Source: Chionis minor (Eukaryota > Chordata > Aves > Charadriiformes > Chionididae). From it: DNA of 64,000 bases. The notes beneath the pieces were generated by a model. It ran no database searches, was not told where the DNA came from, and worked only from the letters and a program-made list of their open reading frames with translations. Both the position numbers and the translations under genes were made by a program. Shown here one piece after another: positions 1 through 10,160 of the stretch (position 1 is its first letter; each line of letters opens with the position of its first letter). The stretch is taken from NCBI GenBank assembly GCA_013398295.1, contig VZSF01008847.1, positions 659,728-723,727 of the forward strand. Reading direction: 5' to 3'.

Positions 1-190
1 GGAGGGGAGTTTATTGGAAAACACCTGGAATCTATTAGGCCTGGAATATGGAGTCAAGGTTTTGCCGCCTGCAGGCAGCTCAAGTATAAATAGCGGCAAA
101 GGGTTTGTTTTGACTACTTTAAATTGTGCAGGTTTCGTGCCCTGAGAATTGGGAGTTTGAAGCTGCTCCTAACGTAATAATCCTCCCACT
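1..190. promoter_or_regulatory. candidate non-coding regulatory island
   Basis: This stretch is AT-richer than the next 2 kb and almost free of CpG. It contains a TATA-like word, GTATAAATAG, at 84-93, and a TAATAA at about 176. No open frame or splice pair is convincing. The base composition resembles vertebrate conserved non-coding elements, but no alignment was possible, so function is inferred. The TATA-like word could also be chance, because no initiator or downstream exon is visible. Confidence 0.3.
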
Positions 191-2530
191 TCCCCCTCCT
201 GCCCCAGCGGCCAGGAATCTGCACCTTGTTCTCTTCTCCTTCTCATTCCTCTCTTTGTTTGACTATTTTCCCTATTTCCCATCTGTTTATCGCAAACCTC
301 CCTCTTCCTGGAGCCTTCTGGAGTCTCCGAGGAGGGGAGGGTTGGAAATGTTGTTGCACGCAGGGAAGTGGAGGGGAAAGTTTGGAGCTTTACAATAAAA
401 ACCAGAGAGCTGGGGGTAAAAACAAAAGGAAACAAAACCAAATGCCGAATCGTTGGGAGAGACCTCTCTGTACGATGGGGTGACCCATCGGTGACCGGGG
501 ACAGGCCACCCCGCCCTCAGGTGATGCCGTGAGCATCGCCACTGCATCCTGGCTGGGAAGAGAGCAGGGAGGTTTGGTAAGGAGCCGCTGCCCCATCACA
601 GCCGTGTCCTCTCCCACTCCCACGGCAGTGGCGGTGGCGCTCCTGCTAATGCCATCGTAATAGAGCAGCGTGAGGCTCCTAATGGAAATGCTACATCACT
701 GCCAGCATGGAGTCCCCTTGGTCCCGGCACTAATCATTATTGCTACTCTCTCGTGCCGATGCCACTGCACCGCCACGGCTGGTGGTTCCAGGCAGAGACT
801 GATGCAGCCTCTGCTCCAAGGACCTGCTGCTTGAAATTAGACCATCATCTGTGAGGAGAAGGAGGAAGGGACCTCTGAGGGCTGCGGGCTCCTGGAGGAG
901 AGCAGGCTGTCAGCACCATGGCTCCATGGGAGTGAGGGGTGAGCATGGCCGCCGAGCTGCCCCAGCCTGCCGTGGTGTCCCCCCAGCACCGGCGTGGTGC
1001 CTGGCGAAGTTGCTTTTCAAAGTGTTTCAGCATCACCCAGTGCAAACAGAGCTGCATGAGAGCATTGGCATGGTGACACCCATGCAGTGCAACAGCCACA
1101 GTGGGACACGTGAGATCCCGGGGCTGCCGTGGGGCTCAACCACAGCCCCGACCTCCGAGGAGAAGCACCATGAGGGCCAGTGTGTGCCGGGGGCTGCCAT
1201 GCATGGTGGGTAACAGCTCTTCCCCGGCTTCAGAGGTAGCCATCTGTGCTGTAGACCTGAAAGTCAAACCCTGCTGACAAGCCATCTGGGGTGTCCAAAC
1301 GACTGCACATGGTGCAATTTATTTTCCTACTTTTCCTTTTAATCATTGGTTTATTTCATTCATCTGGTGAGAAAACAGCCTTGAAAACCAAGGGTTTACA
1401 TCCTGGAAAGAGCCTGTGGTGGCCGGGATGGCTGGATGCACGGTGAGCGCAGGTGTGGGCTTCTCGGCCGCTCGTCGCACGTGGCCGATGGCTGAAGTCA
1501 TGCCTGAGGGCTCGGGGGGCCGGGAGCCGCGATGTGGGGAGCGGGGTCAAGCTGCCTGGAGACAATAACAAAACACTAATCCACAGGAATAACAGTGGCC
1601 GCGAACCACCCAGGAGCATCGCGGCACTGCACACACCTGCGTGGGGGGACGGGGCATGCTGCTGGATAAACCCACGTTGCCGTGGTGATGGAAACTGGGG
1701 ACCATCAGTCCAAAATGTCCCACCATGAGATTCAGGTTTGCGGGGTGAATTTCCCAGGCTCGGTTTACCCCTTATACGCATTTTTGCTCTTCATGCTCTT
1801 TGTCCTCATAATCCAATTTAAGAAATGAAAGTGGATGAAACCAGGTTGGATGTGAGCTGCTTCGGCAGAGTTGAACAAGGTGGGAGCTGGGAGATGCTCG
1901 TGGCCCCGCTCAGCCTGTGAGCAGCCGTGCCCATCTCCAGGGACGTGACTGAGCCTCGGGCACGGCGTGTCCTGCTGCCAGGACTGCCCAGCTCCCTGGA
2001 TGGTGTTTGCCTGCAGCCACGCCATGGGTTGCTCTGAGGTATCAGCATGGAGCTTCAGCAGCAGGTGAGCCTGGGTGGCATTCCTTCCTGAGCTGTATGT
2101 TTGCACCGGGAATGCCCACGGAGCCAGGACAAACTCAGGCTGGCCCCTTCACGCTGCTGGAGCCCTGGCTTTGCTCCGCAGCCTCCCAGGCTGGCAGCTC
2201 TCCCAGCATCCCAGCCTCATGCACGGACCCTCGTGGCACGAGCTGAGGGTCCCAGCGTGGGGTAGCAACTTCCCTCGCCCCCCCCCCCACGCTGCCCAGT
2301 GCCTGGCTTCTCTCTGCCACCCACCCATGTGCACCCCAGGGTGCCCTGGAGCCGGGCTGTCTGCACAGGATGTCTCCGCCAGTCACCCCGTTATCTCCAG
2401 AGTGGTCTCTGCCGCTCACTGCCAGGCGGAACATCACGCAGCATCACCGCTGTGACCAGGCCACTGCGGGGCGGGAAACACGCCGCGAGCTGGGGTCCTG
2501 CACCCGCCGTGACTGCGCACGTGCTCAATC
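191..2530. other. GC-rich sequence, no gene supported
   Basis: A pyrimidine-rich stretch (about 180-330) is followed by ordinary GC-rich sequence. Open frames of up to 141 codons occur on both strands and overlap each other, with no recognisable domain. A REST half-site-like word, TCAGCACCATGG, lies near 909-920, but its right half is missing. A CTGCAG acceptor-like site and a CAG/GTGAGC donor-like site frame only 48 bp (2017-2064), with no good pyrimidine tract. I see nothing else here. Confidence 0.6.
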
Positions 2531-2790
2531 TTGTCTCCTTTCACGTGGAATTAGCATGACACAATTAAAAGCATCTCGTTATAGACGGCATTATTTACTC
2601 CAAAGGAAACGTGGGGCCGGCCGCGGGGAGCTGGCAGCTCGGCGTTTCGCACATCATTATGTTCCCCTCGCAGCTTTGAAGTCGGAGAGCAGAGGCAGCT
2701 CTCGCTCCCTCGGCGGGCTCCCGCGCGCCCGGGCGGAGGCGGTGGCAGGAGGGCCCCAAGGAGGGCATGTGGCACCGGCCAACCTCCTCT
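2531..2790. promoter_or_regulatory. AT-rich island joined to a CpG-rich patch
   Basis: The left part (about 2540-2605) is AT-rich and contains CACGTG, ACAATTAAAA and ATTATTTACT words. The right part (about 2610-2755) is rich in CpG, with GGCCGGCCGCGG-like and CGCGCGCCCGGGCGG-like segments. Such junctions are common at vertebrate enhancers and at weak CpG-island promoters. There is no TATA box with an adjacent exon, so no transcript start can be named. A 312-codon open frame on the plus strand crosses the patch, but its composition is that of chance translation. Confidence 0.3.
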
Positions 2791-3400
2791 TCCCCCGGCT
2801 CCTCACCCTGCGGGGCATCTCCCGAAGCCATCACCACCTGGCTCAGCGCACCGACAGGGTGGTTCGTGACCATCGCTCCCCCCAGAGCCGTGGGCTGGGA
2901 TGGATGCACGGGACCGGAGACGAAGGTTCCTTTGATGCCTCGGGTTTATTTACAAACGATGTGCGACATCCTGTTCCTCTCGGCGCAGCGGGAATCGAGC
3001 AGCAGAGGGTGTGCGTTTGCTCAGTGTGCCAGGCCTCCCCGGGCAATGCCAGAACCAAATGCTCCTTCACCTTTCCCTTTTCCCAGGGCTTATTCCACCC
3101 CTTATTTCATCTTCCTCTGCCCTTGCTGCGCCTCCTTTTCTTTTTCCAGTGTGACTTACTGCTCTGTGCCAGCAGCGTGAATCCTTTTATCCCTCCGTGC
3201 CCACGCAGCGGGGCCGGAGGAAGCTGCCTGGGCAGATGGGTCATCTCCAAGGTTAAGCAGCAACTCAGCTTTGCTCCCAGCTGCCGCTTGTCTCCGTCCT
3301 TGCGTTAAGGTTGGAGGCGTCTGCCAGCGTGGCTGGCTCTGCCTTGGCTGCGGGGATTTCACCAGTCATTTCTTTTAATAGGACTGGGGGGAAAAAAAGG
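2791..3400. other. GC-rich sequence, no gene supported
   Basis: Ordinary GC-rich sequence with a pyrimidine-rich segment (about 3060-3150, mostly C and T). Overlapping chance open frames occur on both strands. I see no domain, splice pair or repeat. Confidence 0.55.
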
Positions 3401-3422
3401 AAAAAAAAAAAAAAAAAAAAAA
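3401..3422 (+). repeat. poly(A) run, 22 A
   Basis: An uninterrupted run of 22 A, preceded by GGGGGGAAAAAAAGG and followed by CCAAACAAAA. It could be a simple repeat or the tail of a retroposed sequence. No processed gene copy is visible upstream, and I found no flanking duplication, so a simple A-rich repeat is preferred. Confidence 0.9.
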
Positions 3423-3439
3423 CCAAACAAAATGTTATT

Positions 3440-4060
3440 TTCACACCTCTTTAACCAGCCAGCTCATCCTTTCTATTGGGCGCTGGCTGCCGGTTGCCTT
3501 CCCCGCGGCATCTCTGCCCCAGCTCTGGCACAGGTCCCAGCCGGGGCCGTGTGCCCACGGTGACTGGCGGAGCCGCCGGCGACAGGCGAGAGGGACGGGG
3601 CGAGGAGGCACCGCACCACAGGCGCAGAGCATGGCGAGACGGGCGCCTCCTGCTCTGGGGTGCCCCGAGGGTCCCCGTCCCACCGCAGGGACCCTCAGCA
3701 GGTTCCTTGAAGCGGCTCCAGCCCCGGCGGACCCTTGCGGGTTTCCACCAGCCGCCGCGTCTCAGCCACCCCTGCCAAATGTTTGGGGGAGAGGAGCCAA
3801 GTCAGGCAGTTGGGAGATAAATCTGAGCTCTCTCTGGCTGTGCTGGGACTTTGCTGGGGATTAATTGGAGGCAGCGGTTCTCCTCCTGCTCCTCTCCCCC
3901 CATCCCAGGGCTGGGACGGCTGGGGCGGCCGCCCGGACTGGCCTGGCTCCTCACGGGAAGCTGCCGACATGTTTTCAGCATGAGGAAGGTGCGTGTGTGC
4001 TTGAGCTCCGGCGCAATCGCTTGTGAAGGTGGGAGGAGGCGGAGGATGTGCTAAACTATG
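3440..4060. other. GC-rich sequence with moderate CpG, no gene supported
   Basis: CpG is frequent between about 3540 and 3660 (for example GGAGCCGCCGGCGACAGGCG), then the sequence becomes ordinary. Open frames on both strands overlap and look like chance. A weak CpG-island-like patch is possible, but no exon or promoter element supports a gene. Confidence 0.45.
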
Positions 4061-4560
4061 AATGAGCGCAGACCGGAGCCTCTCCCCTGCAACCCTGACA
4101 GCCTCTCTCCATGAAATATTTAGAGGTGCTTGCAAGATGTTGTTAGATCTGGCTGCTTGTGGGATTGCTTTTTTTTTTTTTTTTTCCTCCCCCCTTGACA
4201 AAAGCCTGGTGCGCACCTGAAGTTAAACCTAATCTAAACAGTAAGGAAAAAATAAACACTGGGATGTAAAGGAGGGACAATAGCCCCAGCGCTAGAAAAG
4301 CAGGGGAGTGGGAATTGGCAGCGGCTGGTTTATTAGCCACACAGCACCAAAAACATCCGACGGGTGTTACAAGATGCAAAATACGGCCTCGGTGCAGCAG
4401 GATAAGACACGGGGAGATGTTGGTGCTTGTCGTCCCGGAGCACCGCAACGCCGCTCCTTGCAGCCTGAATTAATCAGTCTGCCAGGAGCAGCCTTGCTCT
4501 GACCTCCGCCCTCCCCTCTGCCCTCCCCAGCAGCAGAGAAGCCAGGAATCAAATGCAATT
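4061..4560. promoter_or_regulatory. candidate non-coding regulatory island
   Basis: An AT-enriched, CpG-poor stretch with ATGAAATATTTAGAGG, TTAAACCTAATCTAAAC and CCTGAATTAATCAG words, interrupted by a 16-T run. No coding frame stands out. Composition fits a conserved non-coding element, which one sequence cannot prove. Confidence 0.3.
4170..4185 (+). repeat. poly(T) run, 16 T
   Basis: Sixteen T in a row followed by CCTCCCCCC, giving a 25-base pyrimidine tract. It could act as a splice-acceptor tract, but no AG with an exon follows closely, so it is called a simple repeat. Confidence 0.9.
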
Positions 4561-4735
4561 TAAGGACTACCCCTTTCCAAACGTAGAGCATGAATGCACC
4601 CGGGGTAGCTGCGAGCACCCTGCAGCCGCTGGTAACCCCCACCCAGGGTGCCGACAGCTTCGGTGCCGAGGGTGCCAGTGCGCGTCAAGCCGTGGTCCCA
4701 GCCCACAGCGGCTCGGCATCCTCCTCCGGCGTGTT

Positions 4736-5300
4736 ATGGCGAGGATGTAATTTCTAAAATAACACGTTACTCTTGCTTAATTATCCCGCTTTATAGAAGT
4801 CACTTCCGGCACCGAGCTCAAGTTATGAGATGCATTTCTGAGCCGTTGTCTGGGTGCCAGGAAAGAAGAAAAAGAGAGAGTCAGAGTTATGATTGTTATT
4901 GGAGTGTTTTATTTTGGTTTTTAGATGTCTGGATTTCTGTTATAAAATGTATGAACTGCAAAGGAACTTAAATCTTTATGTTCGCAATATTAGCTTCTCA
5001 TTTCTAGGCTGAAATAGTTATGGCTCTTCTTAATTCTCTTGGAAATATTCTGCGTGTTTATTTTTTTCCCCCGAATGTTTATGTAACTTCCTCTGGAAGC
5101 TCGATTTTTAGTTAATTAAGTTTTTGTCCAGAAATTTCCATGCTTGGTTTCTTTGTTAATATACCCGGCATTTCCAGTTCAGACCATAGCCGCGTCTCTG
5201 CTAAATTCACTTGGTTTCCACCACATAAAATACACTGCTTGAAGGGTTTCGGCTTTCCTAGGCGCAGACCCAGCCCAGCTGCAGCTTCAAAGATGTTCAA
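4736..5300. promoter_or_regulatory. long AT-rich island, candidate enhancer
   Basis: About 560 bp that is clearly AT-rich between GC-rich flanks. It contains TAATTTCTAAAATAACACG, TTGCTTAATTATCCC, TTGTTATTGGAG, GTTTATTTTTTTCC and TAGTTAATTAAG. The TTAATTA words are typical homeodomain cores and TTGTTATTGG resembles SOX sites. The reading frame across 4750-4971 has no recognisable domain. This is one of the best candidates here for a conserved non-coding element, by composition only. Confidence 0.4.
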
Positions 5301-5654
5301 GGAGCCGCAGGAGGTGTGAGTCCTCCGTGGTCCGGTGCGGTCAGAGCCAGCGTAGCCATGGGGGCGGCGGGCAGGAGGAGCAGGTGCCGTTCCGCCGGTG
5401 ATGGTTTTGGCAGCACCAAAAGCCACTCGGATGGGGATCTGGGGGTAATGGCATGCTGGAGCCGGAGTCGGCGCTCTGAGGTCGCTCCCCACTCGCCTCC
5501 AGGAATGCGGCACGAGGCTGGGGAGGAAGGGGGTGCCTGGAGAAAGAGCCTCCCCTCGGATTGCCCCGGGTCTTCTTCCCCAACGGCGCAGCTGAGCCAG
5601 CCCGGCTCTCTCCTCGCTGCGCCGCTGCCTTCCCCAGCCCCTTCGCACGTCCCT
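5301..5654. other. GC-rich spacer, no gene supported
   Basis: GC-rich with moderate CpG (for example GGGGGCGGCGGGCAGG). Open frames occur on both strands, up to 185 codons, without domains. It separates two AT-rich islands. Confidence 0.5.
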
Positions 5655-6060
5655 GCCGGTGTCTAACACCTTTTCACTGTAATGTCATCTGAAGATTTAA
5701 TTAAGGTGCTGTTTGTTCCCTCTCCTAGATAATTAATTGAAGGTGTTAGATAAAACCAAGCCTAACACCAATCCTTGCTGGGTCTGAACAGCGCCTTCCA
5801 GCTCAAGATATTATTGTTCCCTTTTGTTTCAGATCCTTCAGCTTGTTCTCAGCCCCTGTGAAAAGGCTTATATCCAAACCAATTTGAATTAATTTTTCAA
5901 GCAAGATACCGCAAGACAGAGATACTATTAAAGGCTTTGCTAGAAATCAGGATTCATTAGAATACACCCGGCTGCCGTTCCCTCCCCTACACGTTCTGCC
6001 CTTCAATAAAAAGACAAAAAAGAAAAACAGTTTTAACTGCCAGGGCTTTGGTGTTTAAGC
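5655..6060. promoter_or_regulatory. AT-rich island with TAATTA cluster
   Basis: Two homeodomain-type palindromes are visible: TTAATTAA at 5697-5704 and TAATTA at 5730-5735 (within AGATAATTAATTG). The sequence goes on with AATTTGAATTAATTTTTC and ends near a CAATAAAAAG. A perfect inverted repeat frames the first TAATTA cluster and is listed separately. CpG is almost absent. A developmental enhancer is a reasonable inference; no exon is visible. Confidence 0.4.
5662..5750. repeat. perfect 11-bp inverted repeat around TAATTA sites
   Basis: TCTAACACCTT at 5662-5672 is the exact reverse complement of AAGGTGTTAGA at 5740-5750. The 67-bp spacer holds both TAATTAA-type words. A further direct copy of CTAACACC follows at about 5761-5768. 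The arrangement could be paired binding sites for one factor, a cruciform, or the ends of a very old hairpin transposon. No target-site duplication was seen. Confidence 0.8.
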
Positions 6061-6680
6061 CAAAGGACATGCGTGGCTGTAGGGAAACCGATGCCTCGTG
6101 TGCCACAGCAGTGAGGAGGCTTTCGGCAGTGACCTTGTAGGTCCTCGGCAGCGGCTGTCCCAGCAGAGCCTGGTGGTGGTCCCGGCGGTGGCATCTTGCC
6201 CAGGGAGGTGTCTGGTGATGCTGGCGTCGCCTTGGGCAGGGGCAACCCAGCCTCCACACGTGCCATCCTGTTCCCATCACACTAACACCGTGCCACGGCT
6301 AGGGGCAGGGCTGGGACTCAAATTTTGCCAGTGGTTGACTTTGGAGAGCAAGCTGCCAGGGCTGCTCTGAGGTGACGTGGGCACTGTGTGTAATGGCCAG
6401 CAAACTCCCACGTCACAAACCCCCCAGCATCTCTCCTCTCCTTTCACTGGACTGTCCCGGGGGCTAGGACCATCCAAACTCAGCCAAGTCGTAGTAGCAA
6501 CGCTGGGCTCTGGAAAGGTGGCTGCAGTGACCGGCAGTGCTCTGCACGTGTCCGAGGGATGTCTCCTCCGAGCAGGTGAGGATGGCCTGGCCAGGAACGG
6601 CTCCATCGAGCACCTCCCTTGATTCAGCACAGTTCCCTTCATCCTCGAGCCAAGGGCTCACTCTCTTCCGCACTGGAGAG
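6061..6680. other. GC-rich sequence, no gene supported
   Basis: Ordinary sequence with overlapping chance open frames of at most 121 codons. No splice pair, repeat or motif cluster was noticed. Confidence 0.55.
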
Positions 6681-6915
6681 GACCCTTACAAATGATCAAA
6701 GCAGCTGGAAAGCTTTTGTAATCTCTCCTTTAAATGAAATTTCATAAAGCAAGAAGAATCCAGCACTTGTTATTTAAAGAGAGGGCCATAACAGCAACAT
6801 GGTTTTTGTAACAAGTCAATTTGAGAGTGTTCCCGATGACAGTCCAGGTGCCTCTACCCTCATCTTAATGCAAGATTTTCAACATAATTAGTAGTAAGTG
6901 TTTGACAGCAAATGT
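6681..6915. promoter_or_regulatory. candidate regulatory island with TCF/LEF-like word
   Basis: AT-rich, CpG-poor stretch. ATCAAAG at 6695-6701 matches the TCF/LEF core. TTTAAATGAAATTTCATAAAG and TTGTTATTTAAAG follow, and CATAATTAGTAGTAAG lies near the right end. No coding potential is visible. Enhancer function is inferred from composition and motifs only. Confidence 0.35.
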
Positions 6916-7935
6916 ACTCTTGGCACACGGCATCCCAGTTTGCCTGCACCGCCAGCACCTTGCAGCCTGCTGGGGAAGACGGATGGTGTCTGAAGGGGTT
7001 CAGCCCCATTTCTTGCCTCTCTTGGGCAAGATGCAATTTATAGCATCAGCACGGTGTGGGGCTGCGCTGCTCCGGCAGCAGCAAGGAGCAGCAGCAAGCG
7101 GGGCAGGGCAGGGCTGGGAGAGGATGCCCAGTCTGTCCTGACAGCCGGGGAGGGAGCGGGCTGGGGGATGCACGTCTGAGGTCGCTTTTGATTCAGCCCC
7201 CTGGAAGTGCTGACGAGAAGATGACAAAAGGCCCTGTTTTCGGCGCTGCTGTATTCCAGCCACGCGCCCAGCCTGCCTCTGCTGTCGGACAAAATGCCAA
7301 ATGCCCTCCCCGGCTCCCCAAACCGCTGCAGGGAGGCACAGGGTGTTCTCCCAGCCCAGCTTATGGTGCCCTGTGCATTGCATTTAAATGGAGCCCTTTC
7401 TGTCTCCTTAACAAGAACGACACCGCTTTGCTTATTGCCTATTAACTCAAGAGGTGAACACATCAGCCGGCAGAATCAGAAACATTTACCATGAAAAGGA
7501 AAAGCTGAAATCCCATTTTCTACCCGCAGCTGGGAAATGGTCTGTCAGGGCCCGGCAGGGCTGCAAGTGGCTGCATTCGTTAGGCGCCCACTCCACAGTC
7601 AGCACTTCCCAGCCGCACTGGAGGATCCCAGGGAGGAAAAGCACCTGGATAGTGCCAGCATTGAGGACCAAAGGGATAAATTCCCCCATGTCTTCCCAGT
7701 TTCTGTCCTTAGTGCTCCCACCTGTCCCACTGGTACCTAGACCTGTGCACTCCCTCTCCTCCAGGGATGATGGCACCAGACAGGGAAGCCAGAGAAGGTC
7801 ACACCACCATCCAGGAACAGCGGCACAGGAGCCCTCCACCCCGTTCCTGCTCCTCCGAGCACGGCCCGTTAGTTCTGGGGATTTGGGTTTCCATTAGTGC
7901 CTGTTTGGTGGCCTTTCTCCTTTACACTGGCATTT
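6916..7935. other. mixed sequence, no gene supported
   Basis: GC-rich at both ends with a somewhat AT-richer middle (about 7380-7530, including TTGCTTATTGCCTATTAACTC). Open frames of 120-147 codons overlap in several frames and lack domains. Nothing else seen. Confidence 0.5.
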
Positions 7936-8130
7936 CCACGGCTGCTTAACTTCAGTGCATTTCATTAGCGCAGAGGTTTCTGTCGATATTAGAAAGTCAC
8001 TGTAATCATCAGGGGGATTTGCACGGCTGTTAGCCCAAGAGCTTCGCTGCTTGGCAGCTTTTTTGCCAGCATTTTTGCAGAAGAAGATGCCTTTGACATG
8101 CACCTGATTGGCAGGGACTTCATATTCCTG
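7936..8130. promoter_or_regulatory. candidate conserved non-coding block; protein-like minus-strand frame
   Basis: A CpG-poor, mixed-composition block containing GTAATCATCAGGGGGATTTG. On the minus strand a frame from about 8145 down to 7894 reads with a natural-looking composition (residues such as EYEVPANQVHVKGIFFCK near its start, then KKAAKQ and PDDYSDF). I do not recognise a family. No good acceptor or donor bounds it. A conserved non-coding block is likelier than an exon. Confidence 0.3.
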
Positions 8131-8220
8131 TGTCCCTCCCTGCACTGAGGGTGCTGCGGCTGCGGCTCTGGCAGAGCGCAGGCAGCGGTGGAGACCCCAG
8201 CCCCAGCCAGGACCTGCACG

Positions 8221-8413
8221 TGCTCACTGGAATGCCCATGCCTATTGGTGTGTCCATGCCCCCTAGGATGCCCATGCTCACCGGGATGCCTTCTGGGATG
8301 CCCATGCCCACTGGGATGTCTGTGCCCACCCAGAATGCCCGTGCTCACCGGGATGCCCATGCCCAGCGGGGTGCCCATGCCCACTGGGATGTTCATGCCC
8401 ACCGGGACACCCG
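8221..8413 (+). repeat. 18-bp minisatellite, about 10.7 copies
   Basis: Tandem array with consensus TGCCCACYGGGATGCCCA. Units start at 8221, 8239, 8257, 8275 (a 30-bp pair that has lost 6 bp), 8305, 8323 (19 bp), 8342, 8360, 8378 and 8396. Divergence between units is moderate, so it is not brand new. The 18-bp period gives hexapeptide-like open frames on both strands, but the 19-bp unit shifts the frame, so it does not encode a repeat protein. Copy number probably varies between individuals. Confidence 0.95.
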
Positions 8414-8740
8414 TACATCCCCATCAGCAAGCACCATTGCCCCTTCCCTGCCATGGGGCACGCAGCATGCTGCCACATCGTCCTCCCTTCTGGCCCATCA
8501 TTTCTCACCCGTCTCCTTCCCATGGCACCCATTCCTTCCTCATCCCCGCTTGCCCTTTGCTGGCATTTTGTGAGCGGCAGAGGCAGGCGGAAGGACGCAG
8601 GGTGGCAGGGAGCGTGGCAGTGGCAGGGCAGTGGGGCTGTGGAGGTGGCTGCCCACCCCTCCCCACTTCCCCAGCGCTCTTTGGGGCCAGCTAGCCTTTC
8701 GCGGACAGTGCAGCTCTGTTTTGCATCACCGCTTTGAAAA
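8414..8740. other. GC-rich flank of the minisatellite, no gene supported
   Basis: Contains ordinary GC-rich sequence with no domain or splice pair. A GGCAGGGAGCGTGGCAGTGG-type purine-rich segment lies near 8600-8640. Confidence 0.5.
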
Positions 8741-9240
8741 GCCCTTGGAGAGAGCAGTGATTTATGAGAGGTTTCTCGTACGAGGGGAAATAAACCTCTG
8801 ACCAGACCCAACTGAAATCCACACTGCTTAATTTTCTGTGGAATCAGGATTTTACCCCTATCTGAGGATTTTGCTTCTTTCCAAGAAAAACAACCAGCAC
8901 CTTTCTCATAAACAGCCACTTTCTCTCCCTTTTCAGAAGCAGGGCTGGCTGGGAAGGGCTCCTCTCCCCGCCGGCCCGCGCACCCTGGTCCTCACTTCTC
9001 CGCACCGGAGCCCTGCGGTTCGCAAATCACCGTGTTTCCGACCAGCACCGAAGCGAGAACATCTGCTGGGGAAGTCAACAGTAATTAATTAGCTTTTAAC
9101 TGGGAGATAGAAAAGCGGGAGAGAGGCACGGACCCCTTTAATGAGAATAAAAGGTGTTTAAGTTTAGAGGAGCGTAGAGGCGCCCAGGTTACGTTGTAAT
9201 ATGATAAGGGGTTGGGAATTTAAACCAGAAATGGAGGGGC
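8741..9240. promoter_or_regulatory. AT-richer island with TAATTAATTAG
   Basis: Two AT-rich parts flank a GC-richer middle. The left part has GTGATTTATGAGAGG and CTGCTTAATTTTCTG. The right part has GTAATTAATTAGC at 9081-9093, CCTTTAATGAGAATAAAAGG and TTGTAATATGATAAGG. The tandem TAATTA cores suggest homeodomain binding. No exon seen. Confidence 0.35.
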
Positions 9241-9900
9241 TTGGGGGGGGGGAGGGTTGCATTTCGGGTGCTCTGGCAAACTCCGGTGCAACCTAGGAGG
9301 GAGATGCTGCTGTAGAGCTGTGGTTCCTAGAGCAAAGTGGGTCCAGGTGGGAGAAAGAAGAGCTCAGCCCCCACCTTGCCCCCAGCTGTGTGCAGGCAGG
9401 GTGCTGGGGGGGGGGGAGGATAGGGGGGCTCAGGTGCTGCCAGCAGCATCCAGGTGATGCTGGAATGGGACGGGAGGTGCTAAAAGGGCAGGGCTGAGGG
9501 AGGGACGCTAGAGGTGGTGGTACTAACAGGATCAGCATCTCTCTTCCCCACGAGTGGCAGATTCAGGATGGCTTGTCCCTGTGAGACCAGGTTTGCGGGG
9601 ATTGTGTGGCACAAGAAGGGCTGGGGTGGCTCAGCAGAAGCCCCTTGCTGGCTCAGGAAACTGGGGTGTGTGCACGGAGTGGGAGGTGTGCCTGGATTTG
9701 GGTATGGCTGGACTAGGGAAGAGGCTCTGTGAGTTGTGGGAAGCAGAGATCTTGAGCCCCTGTTAAAAATAGCACAGGGAGGATAAATGGAGGAGTCAGC
9801 AGTGAGGGGAAGGGAGGAGAAGGAGGTAATGTTGGGGGCAATGGGGTTTGGGGGTGGAGGTGAAAAAAGGCATGGGGGGGCTGGGGGTGAAAGGCAGGAG
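9241..9900 (+). other. G-rich strand with G-quadruplex-forming runs
   Basis: The plus strand carries many runs of G: about nine in a row near 9245-9253, twelve near 9406-9417, and a cluster at 9830-9890 where runs of four to eight G are separated by short spacers. The cluster at 9830-9890 meets the usual G-quadruplex pattern of four or more runs. No gene is supported. Confidence 0.6.
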
Positions 9901-10014
9901 TTGGATCCAGGGTTTGCTCTGCTCTCACGCCCAGGTTGTGGGTAAAACAACAGTGGGAAAATGTTAGGGAAAAGGTTGAGGGCTGCTTTTGGGAGGGGAA
10001 AAAAATTACCAAAG

Positions 10015-10160
10015 GCAGCTGGAGGTGTATAATTACAATTATGATATGTTAAGTGTCAATGCAATATACCTTCTCCAAATGGATGGCACCGAAGATGTGA
10101 AGGAAAGGCTGGTGCAGGAAGAAACTCAGTTAATTAGTTAATCAGAGCTCTTTAGGAAAT
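10015..10160. promoter_or_regulatory. candidate regulatory island
   Basis: AT-rich, CpG-poor block between GC-rich flanks, with TATAATTACAATTATGATATG and CAGTTAATTAGTTAATCAG (TAATTAG at 10131-10137). Repeated AATTA cores suggest homeodomain sites. No coding frame. Confidence 0.35.

Noticed and set aside
909..924. REST (NRSF) binding site
   Set aside because: Only the left half, TCAGCACCATGG, fits. The right half does not match.
2017..2064. 48-bp microexon between CTGCAG and CAG/GTGAGC
   Set aside because: The acceptor has no pyrimidine tract and the sequence is too short to support.
2370..3308. 312-codon plus-strand frame
   Set aside because: No recognisable domain. It crosses an AT-rich island and a pyrimidine-rich tract, with frame-independent composition shifts.
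3401..3422. Processed pseudogene tail
   Set aside because: No gene-like sequence lies upstream and no flanking duplication was found.
8221..8413. CRISPR array or repeat protein
   Set aside because: Units abut without unique spacers, a 19-bp unit breaks the frame, and the genome is vertebrate. It is a minisatellite.
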